Source: Bin95 sp965220855
GTDB lineage: Bacteria; Pseudomonadota; Alphaproteobacteria; Bin95
DNA: 64,000 nucleotides
Assembly (NCBI GenBank): GCA_965220855.1
Contig: CBDCQY010000002.1
Span: 402,562 to 466,561, forward strand
Direction: 5' to 3'
Below are positions 17,683-25,293 of this stretch, one piece after another; the stretch's first letter is position 1; each line of letters begins with the position of its first letter. The translations under genes were made by a program, and so were the position numbers. The notes under the pieces are model-generated. The model did not search any database. It was not told where the DNA came from and worked only from the letters and a program-made list of their open reading frames with translations.

Positions 17683-18258
17683 TCAGTCGCCGAGCCTTGC
17701 GGCGAGGCGGACGGTCTCGCGCACCACGCGCCGGACCGCCGCCCCGTGCGGCTCCTCGGCGAGCCCGCCATCCGCGTCGAAGGCCTCGCCCGCGCGCGCC
17801 ACGGCATGTTGGGCCGGCACCGCCAGCACGCCGATATTGGAGAGGATCTGGCGCAGATGGACGAGGCCGCGCAGGCCGCCGAGCGGTCCCGGCGAGGCCG
17901 CCATCAGCCCGGCCGCCTTGCCCGAGAACCAGACCAGCGGCGGCTGGCCGGCGACGGGGCGCGAGACCCAGTCGATGGCGTTCTTCAGCAGCGGCGAGAT
18001 CGAGCCGTTATATTCGGGCGAGGCGATCAGGAAGCCGTCATGCTCGAGGAAGAGCGCCTTCAGCGCTTCCGCCGCCGGCGGCAGGCCGGCCTCGGCTTCC
18101 AGGTCTCCATTGTAGAGCGGCAGTTCGTAGCGGGCGAGGTCCAGGAGGACGGCGCGCGCCCCGGCCGCCTCCGCCTCGCGGGCCGCGAAGCGGGCGAGCC
18201 GGGCGTTGAAGGAATCGCGCCGCACCGAGCCGGCGAAGGCGAGCAGGGTCGGGCTCAC
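17683..18258 (-). CDS. NAD(P)H-dependent FMN reductase
   Basis: This flavodoxin-fold oxidoreductase of the NADPH-dependent FMN reductase family reduces quinones, azo compounds or chromate in studied members. The 191-residue protein begins at GTG 18258-18256, overlapping the stop of the upstream oxidase (GTGA). The FMN phosphate loop GSVRRDSFN is at residues 9-17 and the family motif SPEYNGSISPLLKNAIDW is near 84. The chromate transporter gene lies about 5.7 kb away on the other strand, so a functional link is only a thought. The physiological substrate is unknown. Confidence 0.85.
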   Translation of the reverse strand: MSPTLLAFAGSVRRDSFNARLARFAAREAEAAGARAVLLDLARYELPLYNGDLEAEAGLPPAAEALKALFLEHDGFLIASPEYNGSISPLLKNAIDWVSRPVAGQPPLVWFSGKAAGLMAASPGPLGGLRGLVHLRQILSNIGVLAVPAQHAVARAGEAFDADGGLAEEPHGAAVRRVVRETVRLAARLGD

Positions 18259-19613
18259 AGGCGCACGATCTTTCCGGGATTCATGATGTTCTTCGGGTCG
18301 AGCGCGCGCTTGATGGCGCGCATCGCCGGCAGGGCGGAGGGATGCTCGGCCTCGAGAAAGTGGATCTTGCCATGGCCGACGCCATGCTCGCCGGTGCAGG
18401 TGCCGCCCATGGCGAGCGCGCGATGCACCATGCGCTCGTTGAGTTCGGTCGCGATCCGCACCTCTTCGGCGTCGTCGGGGCGGATGACGAAGATCACGTG
18501 GAAATTGCCGTCCCCGACATGGCCGACGATCGGCGTCGGGAACGGGGCGGAGGCGAGGTCGGCGCGGGTTTCGGCGATGCATTCGGCCAGCCGCGAGAGC
18601 GGCACGCAGACATCGCTCGGCCAGCCCTCGGCGCCGGGCCGGAGCGCGATGGCCGCGAAGAAGGCGTCGTGTCGGGCCTGCCAGAGCCGGTTGCGCTCCT
18701 CGACGGTGGCGGACCAGACGAAGTCCGCGCCGCCGAACTCGCGCGCGATCTCTCCGGTGGTCTCGGCCTGCTCGGCCACGCCCGCCGGCGTGCCGTGGAA
18801 CTCGAAGAAGAGGTGCGGCAGCGGCGCGTAGCCCAGCCCCGAATAGCGGTTGCAGGCGTCCATCTGCTCCGCGTCCAGCAGCTCGATGCGCGCCACCGGC
18901 ACGCCGGACTGGATGGTCATGATGACGGCGTCCACCGCCGCCTCGACCGAGGGAAAGGCGGAGACCGCCGAGGCGACGCTCTCCGGAATGCCGTAGAGGC
19001 GCAGGTGAATGCCGGTGACGACGCCGAGCGTGCCCTCGGAGCCGATATAGAGGCGCGTCAGGTCGTAGCCGGCGGCGGATTTGCGCGCCCGGCCGCCGGT
19101 CTCGATCAGGCGTCCGTCGGGCAGCGCGACCTCCAGCCCCAGCACATTGTCGCGCATGGTGCCGTAGCGCACCGCATTGGTGCCGGAGGCGCCGGTGGCC
19201 ACCATGCCGCCGAGCGAGGCGTCGGCGCCGGGATCGATCGGGAAAAAGAGGCCCGTATCGCGCAATTCCTCGTTGAGCCGCTTGCGCGTGACGCCGGGCT
19301 CCACCGTGCAGGTCATGTCCTCGGCGTGGATGGCGCGGATGCGGTCCAGCCCCGAGAGATCGACGCACACGCCCCCCTCCAGCGCGCCGATATGGCCCTC
19401 CAGCGAGGTGCCGGCCCCGAAGGGCACGACCGGCGTGCCGGACTCGTGGCAGGCGGAGAGGATGGCCTGCACCTCCTCCACGGTCTCCGGGAAGACCACC
19501 GCGTCCGGCGGATGCGGGGCGTGGAAGGTGGCGTCCTTGCCGTGATGGCCGCGCACCGCCCGGGCCGTGCTGCAGCGCGTCCCGAAGCGCTGCTTGAGGG
19601 CCTCGAGGCTCAT
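18255..19613 (-). CDS. FAD-linked oxidase, D-lactate dehydrogenase/GlcD-like
   Basis: This is a 452-residue PCMH-type flavoprotein with an N-terminal FAD_binding_4 domain (VVPFGAGTSLEGHIGAL near 60, DPGADASLGGMVATGASG near 130, YIGSEGTLGVVT) and a C-terminal FAD-oxidase domain with the HVGDGNFH metal/active-site motif and GEHGVGHGK near 410. This combination oxidises 2-hydroxyacids such as D-lactate or glycolate, passing electrons to the respiratory chain or a cytochrome. The start ATG at 19613-19611 overlaps the stop of the upstream RidA gene (ATGA). The substrate is not determinable from sequence; the adjoining TRAP transporter could import it. Confidence 0.85.
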   Translation of the reverse strand: MSLEALKQRFGTRCSTARAVRGHHGKDATFHAPHPPDAVVFPETVEEVQAILSACHESGTPVVPFGAGTSLEGHIGALEGGVCVDLSGLDRIRAIHAEDMTCTVEPGVTRKRLNEELRDTGLFFPIDPGADASLGGMVATGASGTNAVRYGTMRDNVLGLEVALPDGRLIETGGRARKSAAGYDLTRLYIGSEGTLGVVTGIHLRLYGIPESVASAVSAFPSVEAAVDAVIMTIQSGVPVARIELLDAEQMDACNRYSGLGYAPLPHLFFEFHGTPAGVAEQAETTGEIAREFGGADFVWSATVEERNRLWQARHDAFFAAIALRPGAEGWPSDVCVPLSRLAECIAETRADLASAPFPTPIVGHVGDGNFHVIFVIRPDDAEEVRIATELNERMVHRALAMGGTCTGEHGVGHGKIHFLEAEHPSALPAMRAIKRALDPKNIMNPGKIVRL

Positions 19614-19981
19614 TTGACGCAGATCGCCTCGATCTCGACCACCATCGCCGGATCGGCGAGCCCGGCGACGAACAGCAGGGTGGACGCCGGCACGGCGTCG
19701 CCGAAAAAGGCGTTCCGCGTCTCGCGGTAATAGTGGATATCCTCGCGCTGGGTCAGAAAGACGTTGAGCTTGACGGTGTTTTCGCGCGCGACGCCGGCGG
19801 CGTCCATCTGCGCGGCGAGATTGGCCCACACCTGGTCGATCTGGCTCCGCGCGTCCGGGGCCAGCGAGCCGTCCGGCCGCACGCCGATCTGGCCGGAGAT
19901 ATGCACCCAGCCGGCCGCCTCCACCGAGTGCGAATAGCCGCGCGGGGTGTGGACGGTGTCGGGGCTGCGTCTTGTCAGCAT
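19610..19981 (-). CDS. RidA family protein
   Basis: RidA (YjgF/YER057c/UK114) proteins hydrolyse reactive enamine/imine intermediates released by PLP enzymes. The 123-residue protein has the usual length and motifs: SVEAAGWVHISGQIGVRPDG, the core helix QIDQVWANLAAQMDAAGV, then VKLNVFLTQREDIHYYRE and PASTLLFVAGLADPAMVVEIEA. The conserved Arg before the C-terminal LxxPxxxVEIEA-type motif is not obvious, so this may be a non-deaminating subfamily. It is coupled to the FAD oxidase by an ATGA overlap and may act in the same pathway. Confidence 0.85.
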   Translation of the reverse strand: MLTRRSPDTVHTPRGYSHSVEAAGWVHISGQIGVRPDGSLAPDARSQIDQVWANLAAQMDAAGVARENTVKLNVFLTQREDIHYYRETRNAFFGDAVPASTLLFVAGLADPAMVVEIEAICVK

Positions 19982-20006
19982 GGCGTCGGTCTCCTCCGGT
20001 CGGGGG

Positions 20007-20074
20007 CCGCCCCCCGCAAGGGGGCGGCGTCGTCACAAGAAGGGTCCGCGACCGCCGGGGCGACCGCGGACCCT
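20007..20074 (-). terminator. Two GC-rich hairpins after dctP, likely terminator region
   Basis: Immediately downstream of the dctP stop on the minus strand, AGGGTCCGCG (20041-20050) pairs perfectly with CGCGGACCCT (20065-20074). A second hairpin follows: CCGCCCCC at 20007-20014 pairs with GGGGGCGG at 20020-20027. Neither is followed by a clear T-run. They probably end or weaken transcription between the TRAP operon and the ridA operon, or protect the dctP 3' end. Confidence 0.5.
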
Positions 20075-20093
20075 GGCCCTGGAACCGAAGCGC

Positions 20094-21152
20094 CTAGTTG
20101 AGCAGCTTGCGGTCCTCTTCCTCGATCTCGGCCTCGGCCTGGGCGATCGACTCTTCCAGCAGCCTCAGCCACTTCTCGCCGAAGCGGTCCACATACCACT
20201 GCTTCAGCGGCTGGACGGACTCGACGAACTGCGCCTTCTCCTCGGGCGTCGGCACATAGACCTCGCCGCCCTTCTCCTTGAAGGCCGCATAGGCCGCGAG
20301 CGCCGTGAACTTCGGATCGTCGGAAGCCATGGCGGTCATGTGGTGGAAGCCGGCCGCCACGACGCGCTTCAGGTCGTCGGACAGCCCCTGCAGGAAGTCG
20401 TCGTTCATCCACCAGAACAGGAACATGTAGGCGTGATGGTCGAGCGTCACCCGGTTCAGGAACTCGTGGAACTTCATGTTCACGATGTCGGTGATGCCGT
20501 TCTTGGTGCCGACGACGACGCCGGTGGCGAGCGAGGTGTAGAGCTCCTGCCACGGGATCGGGGTCGGATTGCCGCCCATCAGATTGACCATCTCGACCTG
20601 GAGCGGCGACTCGATGGTGCGCATCTTCACGCCCTCAAGGTCCTTCGGCGTGCGGATATCGACGTCGATGGTGAAGAAGTCGCGCCAGCCGCCGGTGTTG
20701 TTCAGGCCCATCAGCCGCAGCGTGCCGGTCTTCTCGAGCACCGCCTTGCGCACCTCGTCCATGAACGGACTCTTCATCACCTTCTCGGCGACGCGGTCGT
20801 TCGGGAACATGTAGGGCAGGTCGGTCACCTGGATCTCGGGGAAGATGTTGGCGATGCCGCCCACCGTGGTGCCGGTGATCTCGCAGGTGCCGAGCTGCAC
20901 CGATTCCAGGCACTGGCGGAAATTGCCGCAGAGCTGGCCGGCGGGATAGATCTCCACCTCCACCGCGCCGTTGGTCTGGGACTCGACGAAGTTCTCGAAG
21001 ACCAGCGAACCCTTGTGGTCCTCGTCGTCGGTCGAGCCGATATGGCAGATCTTGATGGTGACGTCCGCCGCCCCCGCCGCGCTGGCCAGGCCAAGCGCCA
21101 CGACGGCTCCCAGCCCGAGCCGGCCGAGCTGCTTCATGCTGTCGAGTATCAT
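20094..21152 (-). CDS. dctP: TRAP transporter periplasmic solute-binding protein DctP
   Basis: This is the extracytoplasmic receptor of a tripartite ATP-independent transporter. The 352-residue protein starts MILDSMKQLGRLGLGAVVAL with a signal peptide ending near residue 28 (AAGAADVT). The DctP family regions are present: ENFVESQTNGAVEVEIYPAG near 55, TVGGIANIFPEIQVTDLPYM near 100, and KMRTIESPLQVEMVNLMGGN near 175, which carries the conserved arginine that salt-bridges a ligand carboxylate. The ligand is thus probably an organic acid. A 73-bp gap separates it from dctM; the gene is first to be transcribed after dctQ-dctM on the same strand. Confidence 0.92.
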   Translation of the reverse strand: MILDSMKQLGRLGLGAVVALGLASAAGAADVTIKICHIGSTDDEDHKGSLVFENFVESQTNGAVEVEIYPAGQLCGNFRQCLESVQLGTCEITGTTVGGIANIFPEIQVTDLPYMFPNDRVAEKVMKSPFMDEVRKAVLEKTGTLRLMGLNNTGGWRDFFTIDVDIRTPKDLEGVKMRTIESPLQVEMVNLMGGNPTPIPWQELYTSLATGVVVGTKNGITDIVNMKFHEFLNRVTLDHHAYMFLFWWMNDDFLQGLSDDLKRVVAAGFHHMTAMASDDPKFTALAAYAAFKEKGGEVYVPTPEEKAQFVESVQPLKQWYVDRFGEKWLRLLEESIAQAEAEIEEEDRKLLN

Positions 21153-21225
21153 GGTTTCTCCCTCCCTTCGGGGTTTCCCCGAACCGCCAGTGTGCGCCGG
21201 CGGCCGGGCTCAGGTCAACGGGCCG

Positions 21226-22536
21226 TCACATGAACAGCCCCGGCGCGTTCCGGGTGAAGCCGAGCCAGTAGGGCAGCGACATCGAGACGAAGGGGAAGTA
21301 GGTGACGATGAAGATCGCCAGGATTTCCACCGCCAGCAGCGGCAGCATTTCGAGCGCGATCACCTCCACCCGCAGCCGCGAGATGCCGGACGCCACGAAC
21401 AGTATCAGCCCCATCGGCGGCGTCGCCAGGCCGATGGTGAGGTTGATGCACATGATGACGGCGAAATGCAGCGGGTCGATGCCGAGGGCGGCCATGGTCG
21501 GGGCCAGGATCGGGCCGAGGATCAGGATGGCGGGGCCCGCGTCCAGGAACATGCCGACGATCAGCAGCAGCACGTTGATCAGGAACAGCAGCAGCAGCGG
21601 GTCCTGGGAGATGCCGAACAGGAAGTTCGAGAGATGCACCGGCACCTGCGAGAGGCTGGCGATGGCGGCGAACGCCGTCGCCGTGCCGATGATCAGCAGG
21701 ATCGCCCCGGAGGTGATGGCGGCGTGCAGGAACACCGCCGGCAGGTCGCCGAGCTTGAGCGTGCGCAGCACCACCACGCTGATCAGCAGGGCGTAGAAGG
21801 CCGCCGCCGCCGCCGACTCGGTGGGGGTGAAGATGCCGCCCAGAATGCCGCCCAGGATGATGACCGGCGTCATCAGCGGCAGCGCCGCGCGCCAGGCCGA
21901 CTGCCCGACCTCGCGCACGGTCGCGCGCTGGTGGGCCTTGGGATAGTTGCGCCGCTTGGAGATGTAGGCGGTGACGGTCATCAGCATGAAGCCGACCATC
22001 AGGCCCGGAATGAGGCCGGCGGCGAACAGCCCGGCCACCGAGACGTTCATGATGAAGGCATAGACCACCATGATCAGGCTCGGCGGGATGATCGGCCCGA
22101 TCACCGAGGAGGCGGCGGTGATCGCGGCGGCGAACTTGCGGCTGTAGCCGTCCTTCTCCATGGCCGGGATCAGGATCGAGCCGACGGCGGAGGTGTCGGC
22201 CACCGCCGAGCCGCTGATGCCGGCGAACAGCATGCTGGTGACGATGTTGACATGCGCGAGCCCGCCGCGCAGATGGCCGACCAGCGTGTTGGCGAAATTC
22301 ACCAGGCTCATGGTGATGCCGGCCCGGTTCATCACCTCGCCGGTCAGGATGAAGAACGGGATCGCCAGCAGCGGGAACTGGTGGATGCCGGCGAAGGTGC
22401 GCTGGAAGAGCATCTTGAGGAAGATCGGCTTCTCGGCGAGCAGGAAGCCGACCATCGGAGCGAAGCCGAGCGCGAAGACGATCGGCATGCCGATGACCAT
22501 CGCGACCAGGAAGATCCAGAAGAAGGTGACGCCCAT
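21226..22536 (-). CDS. dctM: TRAP transporter large permease DctM
   Basis: This is the main membrane subunit that translocates substrate with sodium. The 436-residue protein has about 12 hydrophobic segments and typical DctM motifs: GMPIVFALGFAPMVGFLL, FFILTGEVMNRAGITMSLV, GISGSAVADTSAVGSILIPAM near 110, SSVIGPIIPPSLIMVVYA, and GLATPPMGLILFV near 380. ATG 22536-22534 is the first methionine giving the usual hydrophobic N-terminus. It lies 10 bp after the dctQ stop. Confidence 0.94.
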   Translation of the reverse strand: MGVTFFWIFLVAMVIGMPIVFALGFAPMVGFLLAEKPIFLKMLFQRTFAGIHQFPLLAIPFFILTGEVMNRAGITMSLVNFANTLVGHLRGGLAHVNIVTSMLFAGISGSAVADTSAVGSILIPAMEKDGYSRKFAAAITAASSVIGPIIPPSLIMVVYAFIMNVSVAGLFAAGLIPGLMVGFMLMTVTAYISKRRNYPKAHQRATVREVGQSAWRAALPLMTPVIILGGILGGIFTPTESAAAAAFYALLISVVVLRTLKLGDLPAVFLHAAITSGAILLIIGTATAFAAIASLSQVPVHLSNFLFGISQDPLLLLFLINVLLLIVGMFLDAGPAILILGPILAPTMAALGIDPLHFAVIMCINLTIGLATPPMGLILFVASGISRLRVEVIALEMLPLLAVEILAIFIVTYFPFVSMSLPYWLGFTRNAPGLFM

Positions 22537-22546
22537 GGGAACCCCG

Positions 22547-23089
22547 CTACTCGGCGACCGGCGCATCGGCCGATGGCGGCGGCCGGGCCTTGGCGGGATC
22601 GAGCACGCCCCGGATGGCGTTGACCATGAACTCCAGCGCCACCATGGCCACGACGAAACTGCCGACCGGCATGCAGACATAGACATAGAAGATCGAGATA
22701 TCGATCGTGGAGGCGCGCTGGATGCGGGCGTTCCAGGTCATGTACGCCCCCTCCTTCACGAACACCACCATGAGCGCGATGATCGCGGCGAAGATCGCCA
22801 CCAGCAGCAGCTGCCGGAGGCGGCCCTTCAGCGTGCCGATCAGCACCTCGATGCCGACATGCGCGCCCATGCGCAGCCCGATCGGGGCCACGATGAAGGT
22901 CAGCCACACCATGACGAACTTGGCGATCTCTTCCGACCAGGCGAGCGCGTCGTTCATCACATAGCGCATGAACACCGCGATATCGACGATCACCAGCATC
23001 AGCGCCAGCAGCACGATGGCGAGCCACTTGAACGCCGTCAGGATGCGTTCGTTCAGCCAGGCAAGCCCGTTTTCGAGCCTTTCAAGCAT
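22547..23089 (-). CDS. dctQ: TRAP transporter small permease DctQ
   Basis: This small four-helix membrane subunit partners DctM. The 180-residue protein (start ATG 23089-23087, MLERLENGLAWLNERILTAF) has four hydrophobic segments and the family motif RYVMNDALAWSEEIAKFVMV near residue 43, with the W-x-E-E signature. An upstream in-frame ATG at 23137 would add 16 arginine-rich residues without a ribosome site and is not favoured. It heads the TRAP operon, divergent from the glutaredoxin-like gene 132 bp away. Confidence 0.9.
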   Translation of the reverse strand: MLERLENGLAWLNERILTAFKWLAIVLLALMLVIVDIAVFMRYVMNDALAWSEEIAKFVMVWLTFIVAPIGLRMGAHVGIEVLIGTLKGRLRQLLLVAIFAAIIALMVVFVKEGAYMTWNARIQRASTIDISIFYVYVCMPVGSFVVAMVALEFMVNAIRGVLDPAKARPPPSADAPVAE

Positions 23090-23221
23090 CGCCGGGAGAA
23101 GCCCCCTCTCCGCTCCACGCCGCCAGCATAGGCGCAAAACGCTTCCGGCGGCAATGGTGGCGAGTCGCGCGCCAGGCGGCTATCATGGGCGGCGTTTCCG
23201 GGCGAGGGAGGAGCGGCGCGG

Positions 23222-23974
23222 ATGAGCGAGGCTATCAAGGTGTTCTGGCAGCCCGGCTGAACCAGCTGCCTGCGAACCAAGGAGTTCCTCTCGGTCCGTG
23301 GGATCGAGTTCGACAGCATAGACGTCACCACCCACCCGACGGGCATGGAGCAGTTGCGGGCGCTCGGCGCGCGGTCGATCCCGGTCGTCTCGCGCGGCAA
23401 GCAGTTCGTCTTCGCCCAGGCGATCTCGGATGTGGTCGCCTTTCTCGGCCTGGACGAGGACGCCGGGCCGGCGCTCTCCATGGCGGAGCTGGCGGCCAGG
23501 CTCGACATCGTGCTGGCGGCGGCGGCGCGCTATGTGGCCCAGGTGCCGGACGAGCGGCTCGGCGACAAGCTGCCGGGACGCGACCGGGCCTATCGCGTGC
23601 TCTTCCACCACATCTTCAACATCGTCGATGCGACGCTGGACGCCATCGAGGGCGGCCGGCCGGTCACCTATGAGGCGCTGACCGCCGGGCCGCCGGAGGA
23701 GATGCGCTCGGCCGCCGACATAGCCGCCTGGGGCGAGGAGGTGCGCGCGCGCGCCGCCCGCTGGTGGCGGTCCGGGCCGAAGCCCGATCCGGTGGCGACC
23801 TATTACGGCGACCATGCGCTGCACGAGGTGCTGGAGCGCACCGTCTGGCATCCGGCCCAGCATGTCCGCCAGCTGATGCTGATCCACGAGATGCTCGGCA
23901 TCGACACCGACGGGCCGCTCGGGGCGGAGGACTTTCGCGGCCTGCCGCTGCCCGAACAGGTCTGGGACGGCTGA
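23222..23974 (+). CDS. Candidate selenoprotein: glutaredoxin domain fused to DinB-like domain, with in-frame UGA
   Basis: Translation from ATG 23222, which has a GGGAGGAG ribosome site 9 bp before it, gives MSEAIKVFWQPG, then TGA at 23258-23260 (codon 13), then TSCLRTKEFL and an intact frame to a TGA stop at 23972: 250 codons with one internal UGA. The UGA stands where glutaredoxins have the first cysteine of CxxC, giving U13-T-S-C16. Residues 1-80 form a thioredoxin-like fold with cis-proline motif SIPVV at 52-56. Residues 88-225 look like a DinB/mycothiol-transferase helical bundle with histidines at 129-130, 198, 201, 210 and 214. A hairpin after the UGA fits bacterial SECIS rules. The simple alternative is a TGC-to-TGA nonsense mutation or read error; in that case translation could restart only at ATG 23345, which has no clear ribosome site. 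The function is presumed thiol/selenol redox or thiol-dependent transfer. Confidence 0.72.
23274..23297 (+). promoter_or_regulatory. Putative bacterial SECIS hairpin
   Basis: Downstream of the in-frame UGA, GAACCAAGG (23274-23282) can pair with CCTCTCGGTCC (23287-23297). Pairs are G82-C87, G81-C88, A80-T89, A79-T91, C78-G93, C77-G94, A76-T95 and G74-C97, with C90 and C92 bulged and one A-C mismatch (numbers are the last two digits). The apical loop is AGTT. The loop begins 22 nt after the UGA and has a G in its second position, which fits the published bacterial SECIS model (loop 16-37 nt after UGA, G among the first two loop bases). The helix is short and imperfect, so this is support, not proof. 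Confidence 0.5.
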
Positions 23975-25275
23975 GCCGGCCGAAGGCGCAAGTCCCCTTC
24001 CGGGAGGCGCTCGGCGCATGGGCGCGGATCGGGCTGGCCAGCTTCGGCGGCCCGGCCGCGCAGATCGCGCTCATGCACCGGACGGTCGTCGAGGAGAAGC
24101 GCTGGATCGACGAGCCGCGCTTCCTGCACGCGCTCAATTTCTGCATGCTGCTGCCGGGGCCGGAAGCCCAGCAGCTGGCGACCTATGTCGGCTGGCTGCT
24201 GCACGGGGTGCGCGGCGGGCTGGCGGCCGGGCTGCTGTTCATCCTGCCGGGCGCGGTGGTGGTGGCGGGGCTGGCGGCGCTCTACGCCGTCTATGGCGCG
24301 GCGCCGGCGGTGGCGGCGGCCTTTCTCGGCGTCAAGGCGGCGGTGCTCGCCATCGTGCTGCAGGCGCTGGTCGCCATCGCGCGCCGGGCGCTGCCGGACG
24401 CGTTTGCGCGCCTGCTGGCGATCTACGCCTTCGGGGCGCTCTTCGTCCTGGACATCGCCTTTCCGCTGGTGGTGGCGGCGGCCGCGCTCGCCGGCTGGCT
24501 GCGCTCCCGGCTCCGGGGCGCGCCGCCCGCCTCCGGCGAAGCCGCCCCGCCGGCCGGCAGGGCCTCCGGCGCGCGGCGCGCCGCGCTCGCGCTGCTCGCC
24601 GCCTGGCTGCTGCCGACCGCCGCGCTCTGGGTCTGGCTCGGCGGCGGGCATATCTTGTCCGAACTCGCGCTGTTCTTCTCGAAGCTCGCCGTGGCGTCTT
24701 TCGGCGGGGCCTATGCGGTGCTCTCCTGGGTGGCGCAGGAGGCCGTGGCGGCCGAGGGCTGGCTCTCGGCGCGCGAGATGCTGGACGCGCTCGGGCTGGC
24801 CGAAACCACGCCGGGGCCGCTCATTCTGGTGGTGGAATTCGTTGGCTTCCTCGCCGCCTGGCGGGAGGCGGGCGGGCTGGACCCGCTGCTGGCGGGGCTG
24901 CTCGGCGCGGGCGTCACGCTCTGGGTCACCTTCGCGCCCTGCTTCCTGTTCATCTTCGCCGGCGCGCCCTATGTGGAGCGGCTGCGCGGCCACGCCGATT
25001 TGCAAGGGGCGCTGGCGGCGGTGACCGCGGCGGTGGTGGGCGTGATCGCCAATCTCTCCGCCTGGTTCGCGCTCAACCTGCTGTTCCGCGAGGGCGCTGC
25101 GTACGAGACCGAGCTGCTCACCGTATGGCTGCCGGAGCGGGCGAGCTTCGATCCGCAAGCGGCGCTGCTGGCCGGGCTTGCGGCGCTGGCGCTGTTCGCG
25201 CTCCGCCTCGGCGTCTTCCGCACGCTGGCGCTGGCCGCCTTCGTCAGCCTTGCGCTGTTCGTCGGCGGCCTCTGA
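23971..25275 (+). CDS. chrA: Chromate efflux transporter ChrA
   Basis: This long-chain CHR-family membrane transporter expels chromate in studied members. Two homologous halves are visible. The first has RIGLASFGGPAAQIALMHR then FLHALNFCMLLPGPEAQQLA. The second has KLAVASFGGAYAVLSWVAQ then LGLAETTPGPLILVVEFVG. About ten hydrophobic segments are present, and a proline/glycine-rich linker joins the halves near residue 190. No ATG or GTG lies at the right place. The best start is CTG at 23971, overlapping the preceding stop (CTGA), giving 434 residues, normal for the family. Coupling to the redox gene upstream suggests cotranscription. Confidence 0.88.
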   Translation: MSRPKAQVPFREALGAWARIGLASFGGPAAQIALMHRTVVEEKRWIDEPRFLHALNFCMLLPGPEAQQLATYVGWLLHGVRGGLAAGLLFILPGAVVVAGLAALYAVYGAAPAVAAAFLGVKAAVLAIVLQALVAIARRALPDAFARLLAIYAFGALFVLDIAFPLVVAAAALAGWLRSRLRGAPPASGEAAPPAGRASGARRAALALLAAWLLPTAALWVWLGGGHILSELALFFSKLAVASFGGAYAVLSWVAQEAVAAEGWLSAREMLDALGLAETTPGPLILVVEFVGFLAAWREAGGLDPLLAGLLGAGVTLWVTFAPCFLFIFAGAPYVERLRGHADLQGALAAVTAAVVGVIANLSAWFALNLLFREGAAYETELLTVWLPERASFDPQAALLAGLAALALFALRLGVFRTLALAAFVSLALFVGGL

Positions 25276-25293
25276 CGGCCGGCCGCGCGGGCC

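Noticed and set aside
15649..18831. 1060-residue plus-strand frame across rnpB and the ABC-F gene
   Set aside because: It crosses the RNase P RNA and runs opposite a clear ABC-F ATPase and FMN reductase. No domain-like segment was seen.
23345..23974. Annotating the glutaredoxin-like gene as a 209-residue protein from ATG 23345
   Set aside because: It would remove the redox motif and half of the glutaredoxin fold and has no clear ribosome site, whereas the ATG at 23222 has a strong one.
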